Assembly (NCBI RefSeq): GCF_023585685.1
Contig: NZ_CP097764.1
Coordinates: 434,001 to 498,000, forward strand
Source: Blochmannia endosymbiont of Camponotus sp. C-003
GTDB lineage: Bacteria; Pseudomonadota; Gammaproteobacteria; Enterobacterales; Enterobacteriaceae
DNA length: 64,000 nt
Direction of reading: 5' to 3'
The position numbers were made by a program, and so were the translations under genes. This document shows, one piece after another, positions 1 to 13,029 of this stretch. The notes under the pieces were generated by a model. It had not been told where the DNA came from. It made no database searches and saw only the letters and a list, made by a program, of their open reading frames with translations. Within the stretch, counting starts at the first letter, position 1. Each line of letters opens with the position of its first letter.

Positions 1-1208
1 TCTGATTGAGCAGAAGAAATGGAATAAAATCGGGGTTGCATAGGACGTAATATTTTTAATAACTCTTGAGGAGTTATTGAAATTGATACACGATGCATCA
101 TTTCAATAATAGGTGTAGTTAAAATAAATTTATTTAATTTTTCTTGATTCCGGAATAAATCCAACAACATTTTATCCTGAGCAATAGTAGCTATATTTTT
201 TACAACAATAGAAGTATTATGAGTTAATTCGTAATATTTTTGTAATGCTTCAAGAAGAGACATCGGCTCTTCTTTAACTAGTACTTGCTCAGTTCCTTTT
301 AATCTTAATAATGTTAATAACTCATTAATAAGGTTAGGATCATTTTCATACCACACTCCTAACGCATCTCCTGGTTGATAATATAAATTAGAATCGGCAA
401 TATCTATCTCTAAATGGTGTACATCCTTAAGTGAATTGCGACTAGTAATTTTGTATCGGGTTGATAAACAAGCAAGCAATGGATACTCTTTGTTATATAC
501 AGTGTGATTTATTTGTTCAATACTACAAATATTATTATTTTTATTAAATATGGAAGTGGATATTATTTTATTTTTTAACAAAAGAACTATTTTTTTTCTC
601 CATATATTCGCTTCTTCTTTAAAATCGATATCGACGTCGACTCGATCGCATAATCGATGCCCCCCAAGCTCTTCTAAGCGGTGATCAAAATCTTTTCCAG
701 CTTTAGCAAAATATTCATATGACCGATCTCCAAAGCTAAATACTGCAAAATAGGTATTTATCATTTTAATTGCTTTATTGGAAAATAAATATCTGTATAA
801 CTCAATTGCTTCTTCTGGAGGCTCTCCCTCTCCATAGGTGGAAGTAATAATAATTAAAAATGTTTCTTTGAAGATTTGTTTGAATTTGTAATCTCCAGCA
901 TTAAATAACACAACATCCAAATTAATTGCATTAATATCATTGCGTAATTGTTCAGCTAATTGACGTGCATTTCCAGTTTGAGAAGCAGATATCAAAGTAA
1001 TTTTTTTATTAAGGTGAACATCTTCTATTGTCGTGTTTTCAGAAATACCAGTTATTTTTTTAGATCCTGAAACGCTTGTCAATCCCCATAAATATCCAGA
1101 TATCCAAATGAGTTGAGATCTAGACAAAGTATCTAAAAATGATCGAATGTAATCCAACTGTTCCGAAGTGAACGGTGTTATCGCGTTATGTGTTGTTTTT
1201 TTCATCAT
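1..1208 (-). CDS. cysJ: Sulfite reductase (NADPH) flavoprotein alpha subunit, partial
   Basis: The gene runs off the left edge, so only the first about 402 residues are visible of roughly 600 expected. CysJ carries FAD and FMN and passes electrons from NADPH to the CysI hemoprotein, which reduces sulfite to sulfide for cysteine synthesis. The frame is open from ATG at 1208 (a second ATG follows at 1205). The flavodoxin-like FMN domain is recognised by SASQTGNARQLAEQL at about residues 65-79 and TSTYGEGEPPEEA about 50 residues later. Near the edge RPMQPRFYSISSAQS is the FAD-binding RxYS motif. No stop or frameshift was seen in the visible part. The 3' end and any cysI partner lie outside the window. 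Confidence 0.95.
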   Translation of the reverse strand, partial: MMKKTTHNAITPFTSEQLDYIRSFLDTLSRSQLIWISGYLWGLTSVSGSKKITGISENTTIEDVHLNKKITLISASQTGNARQLAEQLRNDINAINLDVVLFNAGDYKFKQIFKETFLIIITSTYGEGEPPEEAIELYRYLFSNKAIKMINTYFAVFSFGDRSYEYFAKAGKDFDHRLEELGGHRLCDRVDVDIDFKEEANIWRKKIVLLLKNKIISTSIFNKNNNICSIEQINHTVYNKEYPLLACLSTRYKITSRNSLKDVHHLEIDIADSNLYYQPGDALGVWYENDPNLINELLTLLRLKGTEQVLVKEEPMSLLEALQKYYELTHNTSIVVKNIATIAQDKMLLDLFRNQEKLNKFILTTPIIEMMHRVSISITPQELLKILRPMQPRFYSISSAQS

Positions 1209-1798
1209 TAAATTAAACTGTTTAATTTTATTTTATAAAGAATTAATTTTATAAATTAGTAAAAGTGTATATCTTTACTAAAATATTGTTTTATTCATGC
1301 AATCCAATTTATCTGGGTGTTTAACAATACGAATGACTGACATATATAAATAAATTTAATTGAATAAAATTTTTTAGATTTTGTTAAACAAATATTTTTA
1401 AAACTACTTCTTATTATTTTAATAACAATATAAATTGTAAGAAAAATAAAATTCAAATATCAGTCATTGGACTGTTATTACAGTAGCAATACTGTATATG
1501 CAATATGAGTAATGATCAATTTTTAATTAATAAAAAAATAATTTATAGTATAATACAAAAAGATACATTGAAGATTAACCGTATTTATTTATTAACCATA
1601 AATATTTATTATTTATTTAATTTACAATAATAATTACTATACATATTTTTATATCAAAAAATGAAAAAAATGATTACTTTTAACTAACATTTTATTAGTT
1701 TTTATATAAAACACGCAGACCGTTTTATTTCTTAATTTTTCTATAAAATATTCGTTTGTCTAATTTTATGCACATTTTTAAATATTATAAATTACGCA
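1209..1798. other. Gene-less spacer between cysJ and eno
   Basis: About 590 AT-rich bases. Both flanking genes are on the minus strand, so this should hold the cysJ promoter and the end of the eno transcript. I see no open frame with a recognisable product, no tRNA and no convincing terminator hairpin. Genes that lie between cysJ and eno in E. coli are absent. Confidence 0.6.
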
Positions 1799-3100
1799 TT
1801 AATTATGAATAAGTTTATTTTTGAAGTTATAAAATACTCCCCTTTTTCCTAAAATTTCTTCTATACGAATTAGTTGATTGTATTTAGCTACCCGTTCAGA
1901 ACAACGCACGGGTCCAGTTTTTATTTGACCTGAAGAGGTACCTACTGCTAGGTCAGCAATACTTGTATCTTCAGTTTCTCCAGAACGATGTGAAATAATT
2001 GTACCGTATCCTGCATTTTTAGCCATTTTAATAGTTTCTAGTGTCTCAGTTAATGACCCTATCTGATTACATTTAATTAAAATAGAATTTGCAATGTTGC
2101 GATCAATACCTATTTGTAACAAATTTACGTTAGTTACAAACAAATCATCTCCTATTAGTTGAATTTTATCACCAAGAACTTTAGTTTGATAAGCAAATCC
2201 ATCCCAATCGTGCTCGCTTTGTCCGTCTTCAATAGAAACTATCGAGTATTTTTGCGCTAATGATGATAAATAATAAGTAAATTCTTCAGAGGTAAAAAAT
2301 TTTTTTTCACTTTTTATGTGATACTTATTATTGGATACATCAAACAATTCAGATGCGGCACAATCTATTGCTAAGACAATGTCTTCTTCCAAAATATAAC
2401 CGGACTGTTCTATGGATTCTTTTATTAATTCTAATGCGGTAGAGTGAGAATTAATGTTAGGAGCATATCCACCTTCGTCTCCTAGTTGTGGGGATATTCC
2501 TTTTTTATTTAATATTATTCTTAAATTATGTGATATTTCAGACCCCATCTGAATTGCTTTTTTGATGGTTTTTGCTCCCACCGGAATGATCATAAACTCC
2601 TGAATATCTAAATTGTTATCAGCATGTTTACCACCATTAATAATATTCATCATAGGGATCGGTATAATAAATGTATTTGAGGATGTATTGTATAAATCGG
2701 AAATATGCTGATATAATGGAATATTTTTAAATGCCGACGCTGCTTTTGCAACTGCTAAAGAAACACTTAAGATAGCATTAGCTCCAAATTTTGATTTATT
2801 ATTGGTTCCATCCAAATCAATCATAATGCCATCAATAACACGTTGTTGCGTTACATCAATACCTATTAATGCCTTATGAATGGGTCCATTTACAGCACTA
2901 ACCGCTTTTGTTACTCCTTTTCCAAAAAAACGACTTTTATTATTGTCTCTCAACTCTAAAGCTTCCTGAGAACCAATAGATGCTCCAGATGGAACAGATG
3001 CTAATCTAGAACCACCTTTAATATATACTTCAGATTCTACCGTTGGATTACCACGTGAATCAATAATTTCACGTCCAATAATATTCAAAATTTTAGGCAT
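1799..3100 (-). CDS. eno: Enolase
   Basis: Enolase converts 2-phosphoglycerate to phosphoenolpyruvate in glycolysis; in relatives it also sits in the RNA degradosome. The 433 residues match the usual length of 432. It opens with [21 protein letters not shown]. Active-site stretches are visible: [38 protein letters not shown] and [10 protein letters not shown]. The start is an ATG preceded by AAGGAAAT, a good ribosome binding site. pyrG lies 76 bases upstream on the same strand, the standard enterobacterial pyrG-eno pair, so the two are probably cotranscribed. Confidence 0.98.
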   Translation of the reverse strand: MPKILNIIGREIIDSRGNPTVESEVYIKGGSRLASVPSGASIGSQEALELRDNNKSRFFGKGVTKAVSAVNGPIHKALIGIDVTQQRVIDGIMIDLDGTNNKSKFGANAILSVSLAVAKAASAFKNIPLYQHISDLYNTSSNTFIIPIPMMNIINGGKHADNNLDIQEFMIIPVGAKTIKKAIQMGSEISHNLRIILNKKGISPQLGDEGGYAPNINSHSTALELIKESIEQSGYILEEDIVLAIDCAASELFDVSNNKYHIKSEKKFFTSEEFTYYLSSLAQKYSIVSIEDGQSEHDWDGFAYQTKVLGDKIQLIGDDLFVTNVNLLQIGIDRNIANSILIKCNQIGSLTETLETIKMAKNAGYGTIISHRSGETEDTSIADLAVGTSSGQIKTGPVRCSERVAKYNQLIRIEEILGKRGVFYNFKNKLIHN

Positions 3101-3176
3101 TTTTATTTCCTTTATAAATTAATTTTATTTTTATATACACCAAAAAAATGGTATCATAAATGTAGATGTATGTGTA

Positions 3177-5272
<2,096 letters not shown>

Positions 5273-5635
5273 TTATACGCTGAAAGAAGAACCGCAGCTA
5301 CAAGTATTCTTAGCATTTGGATTGATTACAACAAATCGGGATCCTTCCAATCCTTCATAATAATCTATAGTACCTCCAAATAAATATTGTAGACTCATAG
5401 GATCTATTACCAAAGAAGCACCATTATTTTCTATAATATAATCATCATTAGAAACTTTATCATCTAAAACAAAACCATATTGAAACCCGCTACAACCTCC
5501 TCCTATGATATATATACGTAATTTTAAACGTGAATTACTATTAATTATTTCATTTTCAATGAAAAACTTTACTTTTTTAGCTGCAAAATCAGTCAATTGT
5601 ATAGGAATGTTTGCGTCATTATTCATAATTATCAA
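5273..5635 (-). CDS. erpA: Iron-sulfur cluster insertion protein ErpA
   Basis: A-type carrier that delivers iron-sulfur clusters to apo-proteins, in E. coli including IspG and IspH of isoprenoid synthesis; ispH is also in this window. The 120 residues contain the family signature [11 protein letters not shown] and the C-terminal SCGSS, giving the three conserved cluster-binding cysteines. The central [21 protein letters not shown] is typical of ErpA rather than IscA. Length is 114 in E. coli; the excess is at the N-terminus, where translation may begin at ATG 5635 or at ATG 5626. It stands alone, with long spacers on both sides. Confidence 0.95.
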   Translation of the reverse strand: MIIMNNDANIPIQLTDFAAKKVKFFIENEIINSNSRLKLRIYIIGGGCSGFQYGFVLDDKVSNDDYIIENNGASLVIDPMSLQYLFGGTIDYYEGLEGSRFVVINPNAKNTCSCGSSFSV

Positions 5636-5988
5636 CCTTTTATATCATATATAATGTTATATTATGTTTTGCAATAATTAATTGATCCATTTATAATGTG
5701 ATCATATTCAATTATATTAAAATTAATTCCCTAAACAAAGATTTAGTAACATATACATATGCATATGCAATAATATTATCTATAAGTTATAAACATATAT
5801 GTGTAAATAAATTTTATTTAATTAGAAAATATCAAATATTATATTGTTAATTAATGACATAAAAATAGAATGAACAAGATTAAAGTATCGTTGGATATTG
5901 TTTGTAGAAATCATATTTCTATTTTACCAAGAATTAACAATTATTTATAATAACAATTATCTATCTATTCATTTGTATCGTTAATGCT
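5636..5988. other. Gene-less spacer between erpA and mrcB
   Basis: About 350 AT-rich bases with no recognisable gene. In E. coli clcA, hemL and the fhu genes lie between mrcB and erpA; no remnant of them could be read here. Confidence 0.5.
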
Positions 5989-8298
5989 TTATTTTCCTAC
6001 AGCATCTATCGGTGGTGGATTATATGATATTATTTTGGATTCTTTAAGTGATTGCAATAATAATTGCCAATCATTTACCCATGCTGGCAAAACTTGATAA
6101 CCAGCGTTTTTGCTATCGTGTAATACAAAATTACCACAATCATCTACAGGTATATTCTTAATACCACTAGGCGGTTCTAAATGTAAAGGAGTAGGGTGTT
6201 TATGATCTAAATATAAATTGTATAAAGTTAATGCACCATTAGTGCCTGTTAACTTAGTTCTTCCGTTATTATCACGTCCTAGCCAAATCACAGTTACTTC
6301 TGTATCATCAATTCCAACAAACCAACTATCACGAAGATCATTGGTAGTGCCAGTTTTTGCAGCTAACTGAGAACAAGGAAATTTTAAAGATAAAATATAA
6401 GAAGTTCCTCTTGTTACCACTTGTTGCATTGCATATAACATTAAATAAGCTGCTTGAGGGAAAATAACACGCTCTGTTTTGTAAAAATGTTGATATAATA
6501 CTGTATTTTCTTCATTCATAATATAACGAACAGATGATAAGGCAGAATACTGACCACCACTAGCAATAGTTTGAAACTTTTGAGCGACTTCTATAGGTGT
6601 CAAACTAATGGATCCTAAAAGGATTGATGGAAAAGAAGAAATAAAATTAGGAGAAATGCCCAACTTTTGTAAAATATCGGAAATAGCATCTAATCCCATT
6701 GTCATTCCTAAATTAACAGTAGGTATATTAAGGGATTTAATAAAAGCATCAATAAGTGTAACTTTTCCCCGAAATTTTCGATCATAATTTTTGGGAGACC
6801 AAATTACTCCATTTGGTTGTTGTAAATTAATAGGCTCATCAGCAATCCATGTGTTGAGGTGGTATTTATTAGGATTACTCAAAGCTGCTAAATAAATTGC
6901 TGGTTTTGCTAATGAACCTATAGAACGACGGGCATACATAGCGCGATTAAATCCATAAAAATGAGGATTAGAGCCTCCTACCATAGCTCGTACTTTCCCA
7001 CTAAATCGATCTACTACAACTATGGCTCCTTCTAAATCTTCTATATTATAATAATGTCTTAGTTTATTAATGCCTAATTCCATTGCTTGTTCTGCCGCTT
7101 TTTGAGAGTTAGGATCTAACGTAGTGAATATTTTTATTCCAGAAAAATCATTAATTTGATTGATATTTTGTATTTCTTCATTCACCATTTGTGTAAAAGC
7201 GGGTTGTAGAATCACAGCCTCATCTTTCGGCTGTATTCCCAAAGGTCGTGTGCTAAGAATAGCACACATTTTTTTATCAATAAAATTTCTATGTTCTAAC
7301 AATTTGAGTATTAAATTTCTACGTTCCAGTGTTATTTGTGGATTTTTCCAGGGATTATACAAAGACGCACCTTTTATCATCCCCACCAACATTGCTTGTT
7401 GATCTACACTTAATTCATTTACCGGTCTACCAAAATAATAAAAACTAGCTAAAGGAAACCCACGAATCTGATCATTTCCGTTTTGTCCAAAATATATTTC
7501 ATTCAAGTATAATTCAAGAATACGGTCTTTACTATATCGATGATCCAAAATTAAAGCCATATAGGCTTCATTAAATTTACGCCAAAATGATCGTGTATTA
7601 CTTAAAAATAAATTTTTTACTAATTGTTGTGTTAAAGTACTACCACCTTGTACAGTGCGACCAGAAAAAATATTTGCTAAAAAAGCTCGCCCAATAGAGG
7701 ATATTTGAATACCATCATGCTGATAAAAATAACGATCTTCAACAGCTAACAACATCTCTATTAAGAGATCCGGAAACCCTGATCTTGGAATGAATAATCT
7801 TTGTTGCTTATTAGGAGCATATAAAATAGATATGATCTTTGGATCCAATCGAAATAAACCAAAATTATTTTTTGTATCTTGATTATAAATACGGAGTAAT
7901 TTTTCTTGATCAAAAAAAAAGGACACATGCATTGCTCCTTCTTCTCCACTTGGGAAATGAAAAGATCTACGAAATAATTCAATGTCATTATTGTGTACAG
8001 TAAACTCTCCTGAATGGGCAATTTTGGAGACTTGACGATATTGTAACGATTTTAATAAATGAATTATATCATGTTTATTATACGACATATTAGGTTCAAC
8101 ATTAATTGTACGACTATACATAACAGTAGGTAGTCTCCAAACTTTTCCATTAATGCGGTTTCGAACCTTCTTATCTAAAAGTATTCCATACGCTACAATT
8201 AAAATTATAATAAATAAAAAACTGCACATTACAGCGTATAAAAAATATAAAGTGCGTTGTACAATGTCAGAATGATACTTATATGATAATGGATTCAT
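5989..8298 (-). CDS. mrcB: Penicillin-binding protein 1B, bifunctional glycosyltransferase/transpeptidase
   Basis: Class A PBP that polymerises lipid II and crosslinks peptidoglycan on the outer face of the inner membrane. The 769 residues compare with 844 in E. coli; the E. coli cytoplasmic N-terminus and Gln-rich C-terminal tail are shortened. One membrane segment lies at about residues 20-42. A UB2H-like region follows. The glycosyltransferase domain shows [10 protein letters not shown] and [14 protein letters not shown]. The transpeptidase shows the serine motif SIGSLAKP, then KSLNIPT and KTGTTND. A run of nine A at 7912-7920 (T9 in the coding strand) encodes Phe codons in frame. With the lipoprotein activator genes not in view, its regulation cannot be judged. 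Confidence 0.96.
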   Translation of the reverse strand: MNPLSYKYHSDIVQRTLYFLYAVMCSFLFIIILIVAYGILLDKKVRNRINGKVWRLPTVMYSRTINVEPNMSYNKHDIIHLLKSLQYRQVSKIAHSGEFTVHNNDIELFRRSFHFPSGEEGAMHVSFFFDQEKLLRIYNQDTKNNFGLFRLDPKIISILYAPNKQQRLFIPRSGFPDLLIEMLLAVEDRYFYQHDGIQISSIGRAFLANIFSGRTVQGGSTLTQQLVKNLFLSNTRSFWRKFNEAYMALILDHRYSKDRILELYLNEIYFGQNGNDQIRGFPLASFYYFGRPVNELSVDQQAMLVGMIKGASLYNPWKNPQITLERRNLILKLLEHRNFIDKKMCAILSTRPLGIQPKDEAVILQPAFTQMVNEEIQNINQINDFSGIKIFTTLDPNSQKAAEQAMELGINKLRHYYNIEDLEGAIVVVDRFSGKVRAMVGGSNPHFYGFNRAMYARRSIGSLAKPAIYLAALSNPNKYHLNTWIADEPINLQQPNGVIWSPKNYDRKFRGKVTLIDAFIKSLNIPTVNLGMTMGLDAISDILQKLGISPNFISSFPSILLGSISLTPIEVAQKFQTIASGGQYSALSSVRYIMNEENTVLYQHFYKTERVIFPQAAYLMLYAMQQVVTRGTSYILSLKFPCSQLAAKTGTTNDLRDSWFVGIDDTEVTVIWLGRDNNGRTKLTGTNGALTLYNLYLDHKHPTPLHLEPPSGIKNIPVDDCGNFVLHDSKNAGYQVLPAWVNDWQLLLQSLKESKIISYNPPPIDAVGK

Positions 8299-10351
8299 AA
8301 AAATTATATTATTAATACGCGTTACTCTATTCAGTTAGAGATTAACAATCGGTTATAATTTATTCTCCTGTGTATTATATGTGATTGCAGTGCACATGGT
8401 AACTCACATAAATCCACAATAATTAATATCTATTTTAAATAAGTAATCTATATTTTTAGATGAAATATTATACCTGATGTTCAGTAATTCATTAAAAAAA
8501 TAAGTACATAGATACATTGCGTATCCTTATAAACAAATTATATTAATTGGTAATTAATTATTAAATGAACAAAACGAAACAACACCATCAGACACGATTA
8601 ATATGGGCATTTTTTTAAATTGATATCCGATTTTAAATAATCGGAATCATCACGATCATAACCTACGAATGCACAATAATATTCATACTCGTGTTGCTAT
8701 AAACATAAATATGTTTATTTATACAATACTATTAATTTTTATTAAATCCATTCCAAATATAGTATTGAACTGTATCACTTATTTAAGTTAGATATCAATT
8801 TAAATAATTTCTATAATTTTTAACATAAATATAATCTATAGATATTCTTACACCTAGAAACATTGCAAGTAAAAATATCAAAGAATTTTTATTTTAATAT
8901 ACATCTGTTCTTTGTAGAGAAAATTTGTAATGAATATTCTATATATACCGAAATATCTATAATATTTGATGTGCAATCAAACGTACATAGTTTATTTATC
9001 GCAATAAACATTGAGAATTTTGAGTATTTTTAATATTTCATTTATTTAAATAAATATATTTTTTAAATGTATAAACATTATTAATATTATCTAACAGTAT
9101 AGGCTTATTATGTGTATTTTCAAAAAATCTCAATATCCATTATATTAAAAAAATGAATAAAAATATAACTAAAACAAATTAATCATGCATAAAATTTCTA
9201 AAAATTGACGTTTTAATGATCAGTTTTAATATTTAAAATTTGAATTTTCATAATTATTACTTCATAAGTAAATGATACATTTATTGTGCTATATTGCATC
9301 AAATTAATACAGATGCTATAATCATATACTTTTTCTTATTGAAGTGAAAAATACCGTGGTGTTACAATATATATACATATTATTTTCATTAATATCAGAA
9401 ATAATTTTAATTCATATATATCTACATCTATCTATAGATATAGATATATAGATGTAGAATATGTTTGACATCTTGCAATCAGATACAACCTAATCTACAA
9501 CTAGATTTTACTATATAAATTCTTAAATGTACTTGCGCTGATATTGGTATTTTAATTATAAATAAAAAAATCCATCATATATACAACTATAAATTTTCAT
9601 GCAGTATATTATTAAATATGATGTATTCTATTTCATTGAATAATAGATGTAATCCAATACAATTACTATTGTATCCATTATTACTGTAATACTACTTGAA
9701 AATTAGTTCATAACATACACATAACAAATCTTAATACTATCTCATTTATCGTTAGGAAATGTTATTTTTATTAGTTATATTTGAATATATAATTAAAATG
9801 TTGATACTGTATATTAAATTATACTACGATAAAAACACAATGAAACAAAAATTAGCTATATTTTTACATATATTATTGTAAACATCTGAAATATAATTCA
9901 TTGTTCATGATGAAATATATGAATTGTCGACAAAAACAAAATTATTAATTTCAATTGTATAATTGAATACACAAAAGTGAATGATTGATTATAAAGATAA
10001 ATCTCTTATGCATTTTATTACAATTATTTAAATAAATGATATTTTATAAAGATATTGGTAAAAAGTTATAAATAATATTTTTGGAATATTATATTTGAAT
10101 TCTTCATTTCATTATTAATTTCTCTTAGAGAGAAGAGCGTAAAATGTCATAGAATCAATCATATATTCATAAATTGCTGAATGTTGTTTTTCTGTAATAA
10201 ATATTTTTATTTTTACAAATAATGACACCAATATAGTTTTAAAATTATTTAATTTATTATAAATGCAAATTTGAATAAATATTTCATTACGACATTTACG
10301 AAATCAACATAAACATGAATTTAAATTTAAATACACTAAGGAAATGCTACA
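8299..10351. other. Gene-less 2-kb spacer between divergent mrcB and aceE
   Basis: About 2,050 very AT-rich bases with no frame that resembles a known protein on either strand and no tRNA. In E. coli pdhR precedes aceE; I found no PdhR-like coding sequence and no PdhR operator. The stretch must hold the mrcB and aceE promoters. It lies at one edge of a block inverted relative to E. coli. The only structured element I noticed is the inverted repeat at 9422-9457. Confidence 0.6.
9422..9457. repeat. Inverted repeat in the mrcB-aceE spacer
   Basis: Arms CTACATCTAT (9422-9431) and ATAGATGTAG (9448-9457) are perfect complements around 16 bases of further TA/GATA-rich sequence that can itself partly pair. 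No T-run follows on either side, so it is not a convincing terminator. Function unknown. Confidence 0.5.
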
Positions 10352-13018
10352 ATGTTAGAACGTGTATCTGATGATGTAGATCCAGTAGAAACACAAGATT
10401 GGTTACAGTCTATTTCTTCAGTTATTCAAAAGGAAGGTGTCGATCGAGCTCAATTTTTGATAAATCAAATCATACATGAAGCCCGTAATAATGGTGTTAT
10501 TATTTTTAATAATGAAATAAAAAATGATTATATCAATACTATTCCAGTCAAAGATGAACCAAAATATCCCGGAAATTTAGAAATAGAAGAGCATATATGT
10601 GCTGTTATACGTTGGAATGCCGTTATGATGGTATTAAATGCATCAAAAAAAAACTTGGATTTAGGAGGTCATATTGCCTCATTCCAATCTTCTGCTACGT
10701 TATATGAAGTATGTTTTAATCATTTTTTTCGTGCACGTAACGAGCATGATGGTGGTGACTTAATATATTTTCAAGGTCATATTTCGCCTGGTATATATGC
10801 TCGTGCTTTTCTTGAAGGACGATTATGTGAAGATCAAATAAATAATTTTCGTCAAGAAGTAAAAAATTTAGGACTTCCTTCCTATCCTCATCCAAAATTA
10901 ATGCCAGAGTTTTGGCAATTTCCTACAGTTTCCATGGGTCTTACTTCAATTAGTGCAATTTATCAAGCAAAATTTTTGAAATATTTGAACAACAGAAATT
11001 TAAAGGATACCACGTTGCAAACAGTATACGCTTTTTTGGGGGATGGAGAAATGGACGAACCTGAATCTAAAGGAGCACTTAACATTGCTGCTAGAGAAAA
11101 ATTGGATAATTTAATTTTTATTATTAATTGTAATTTACAACGATTAGATGGTCCAGTAACAGGAAATGGAAAAATCATTAATGATTTAGAAAATATATTT
11201 AAAGGATCAGGTTGGGAAGTGATTAAAGTTATTTGGGGAAGTAAATGGGATGCGCTGCTACATAAAGATACTAGTGGCAAGTTAATTCAACTTATGAATG
11301 AAACTGTTGATGGAGATTATCAAACGCTTAAATCTAAAGATGGTGCTTATGTACGTGAACACTTCTTTGGTAAATATCCAGAAACCAGCGCGTTGGTAGA
11401 TAATATGAGTGACTCTGAAATTTGGGCGTTAGATCGTGGTGGGCATGATCCTAAAAAAATATTTGCTGCTTTAGAAAAAGCTAAAAATGGATCTGGAAAA
11501 CCTGTTGTAATATTAGCACATACCGTTAAAGGTTATGGTATGGGTTCCAGCGCAGAAGGAATGAACGTTGCGCATCAAATAAAAAAAATTAACATCAACG
11601 GAATACGTTATTTTAGAGATAGATTTAATTTGAATCTTATCAAAGATGATCAAATTGCATCTTTACCTTATTTAACGCTTAAGGAAGATTCCCAAGAATA
11701 CGTATACTTACATAATCGACGTAAAACATTATTTGGATATGTTCCAAATAGATTGCAGCATTCTACTGATTCTCTAGAACTACCAACATTAGAATATTTT
11801 TCTCCTTTATTGATACAACAAAATAAAGATATTTCTACTACTCTTGCATTTATACGTGTTCTTAATATATTACTAAAATACACACCAATTAAAGACAGAC
11901 TAGTACCTATCATTGCAGATGAAGGCCGAACCTTTGGGATGGAAGGACTATTTCGTCAAATTGGTATTTATAACTCCATGGGACAACAATATACTCCTCA
12001 AGATCATGATTTACTTGCATATTATCGTGAAGATAAACAAGGTCAAATTTTACAAGAAGGAATTAGCGAATTAGGCGCTGCAGCATCGTGGTTAGCAGCT
12101 GCTACCTCATACAGTACTAACAATCTCCCTATGATACCATTTTATATATTTTATTCAATGTTTGGTTTTCAAAGAATCGGAGACTTTTTTTGGTCTGCTG
12201 CTGATCAACAAGCTCGAGGATTCTTGATCGGAGGGACATCTGGTCGAACTACTTTAAATGGGGAAGGATTACAACATGCCGATGGTCATAGTCACATTCA
12301 GTCGTTAACAATTCCTAATTGTATTTCTTATGATCCAGCATATGCATATGAAATCGCTGTTATCATACAAGATGGTCTTATACGTATGTATGGAAGTAAT
12401 CCAGAAAATATATATTATTATATCACTACATTAAATGAAAAATATCATATGCCAGCTATGCCAATAGGCGTTGAAGAAGGTATTCGAAAAGGAATTTATA
12501 AGTTAGAATCTTTATCTGGAAAAAATGGAAAAATTCAATTAATGGGATCTGGCGCTATTTTACGTTTTGTTCGTGAAGCAGCTCAAATTTTGTCTCAAGA
12601 ATATAATGTAAGTTCTGATGTATATAGTGTTACTTCTTTTACTGAATTAGCACGGAATGGACAAGACTGCGAACGATGGAATATGTTACATCCTATGGAT
12701 ATACCCAAAATACCATACATTACTACTGTATTAAATGATTTTCCCACTGTAGCTGCTACTGATTATATGAAATTATTTGCAGAACAAATCAGATGTTTTA
12801 TTCCAGGACATCATTTTTTTGTATTAGGTACAGATGGATTTGGTCGTTCCGATAGTCGAAAAAATTTACGACATCATTTTGAAGTAAATACAGGTTATGT
12901 GGTTACTGCTGCATTAGCCCAATTGGTAAAAAAAGGCCATATTAGTGCCGATGTTGTTTTAAACGCTATCAGAATATTTAACATCGACCCTAACAAAATT
13001 AATCCGCGCCTAATATAA
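10352..13018 (+). CDS. aceE: Pyruvate dehydrogenase E1 component
   Basis: Thiamine-diphosphate-dependent E1 of the pyruvate dehydrogenase complex: it decarboxylates pyruvate and reductively acetylates the lipoyl group of AceF. The 888 residues match the homodimeric E. coli type (887). The ThDP motif runs from GDGEMDEPESKGALN to IINCN. Other conserved stretches are YFQGHISPG, DEGRTFGMEGLFRQ and GFGRSDSRKNLR. The ATG is preceded by AAGGAAATG. aceF starts 11 bases after the stop, so the two form an operon. The usual upstream repressor gene pdhR is missing, suggesting loss of pyruvate-responsive control (inference). Confidence 0.98.
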   Translation: MLERVSDDVDPVETQDWLQSISSVIQKEGVDRAQFLINQIIHEARNNGVIIFNNEIKNDYINTIPVKDEPKYPGNLEIEEHICAVIRWNAVMMVLNASKKNLDLGGHIASFQSSATLYEVCFNHFFRARNEHDGGDLIYFQGHISPGIYARAFLEGRLCEDQINNFRQEVKNLGLPSYPHPKLMPEFWQFPTVSMGLTSISAIYQAKFLKYLNNRNLKDTTLQTVYAFLGDGEMDEPESKGALNIAAREKLDNLIFIINCNLQRLDGPVTGNGKIINDLENIFKGSGWEVIKVIWGSKWDALLHKDTSGKLIQLMNETVDGDYQTLKSKDGAYVREHFFGKYPETSALVDNMSDSEIWALDRGGHDPKKIFAALEKAKNGSGKPVVILAHTVKGYGMGSSAEGMNVAHQIKKININGIRYFRDRFNLNLIKDDQIASLPYLTLKEDSQEYVYLHNRRKTLFGYVPNRLQHSTDSLELPTLEYFSPLLIQQNKDISTTLAFIRVLNILLKYTPIKDRLVPIIADEGRTFGMEGLFRQIGIYNSMGQQYTPQDHDLLAYYREDKQGQILQEGISELGAAASWLAAATSYSTNNLPMIPFYIFYSMFGFQRIGDFFWSAADQQARGFLIGGTSGRTTLNGEGLQHADGHSHIQSLTIPNCISYDPAYAYEIAVIIQDGLIRMYGSNPENIYYYITTLNEKYHMPAMPIGVEEGIRKGIYKLESLSGKNGKIQLMGSGAILRFVREAAQILSQEYNVSSDVYSVTSFTELARNGQDCERWNMLHPMDIPKIPYITTVLNDFPTVAATDYMKLFAEQIRCFIPGHHFFVLGTDGFGRSDSRKNLRHHFEVNTGYVVTAALAQLVKKGHISADVVLNAIRIFNIDPNKINPRLI

Positions 13019-13029
13019 GAGGTAACACG

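Noticed and set aside
9422-9457. Inverted repeat as an origin or operator
   Set aside because: No DnaA boxes or other supporting elements were seen beside it; kept only as an inverted repeat.
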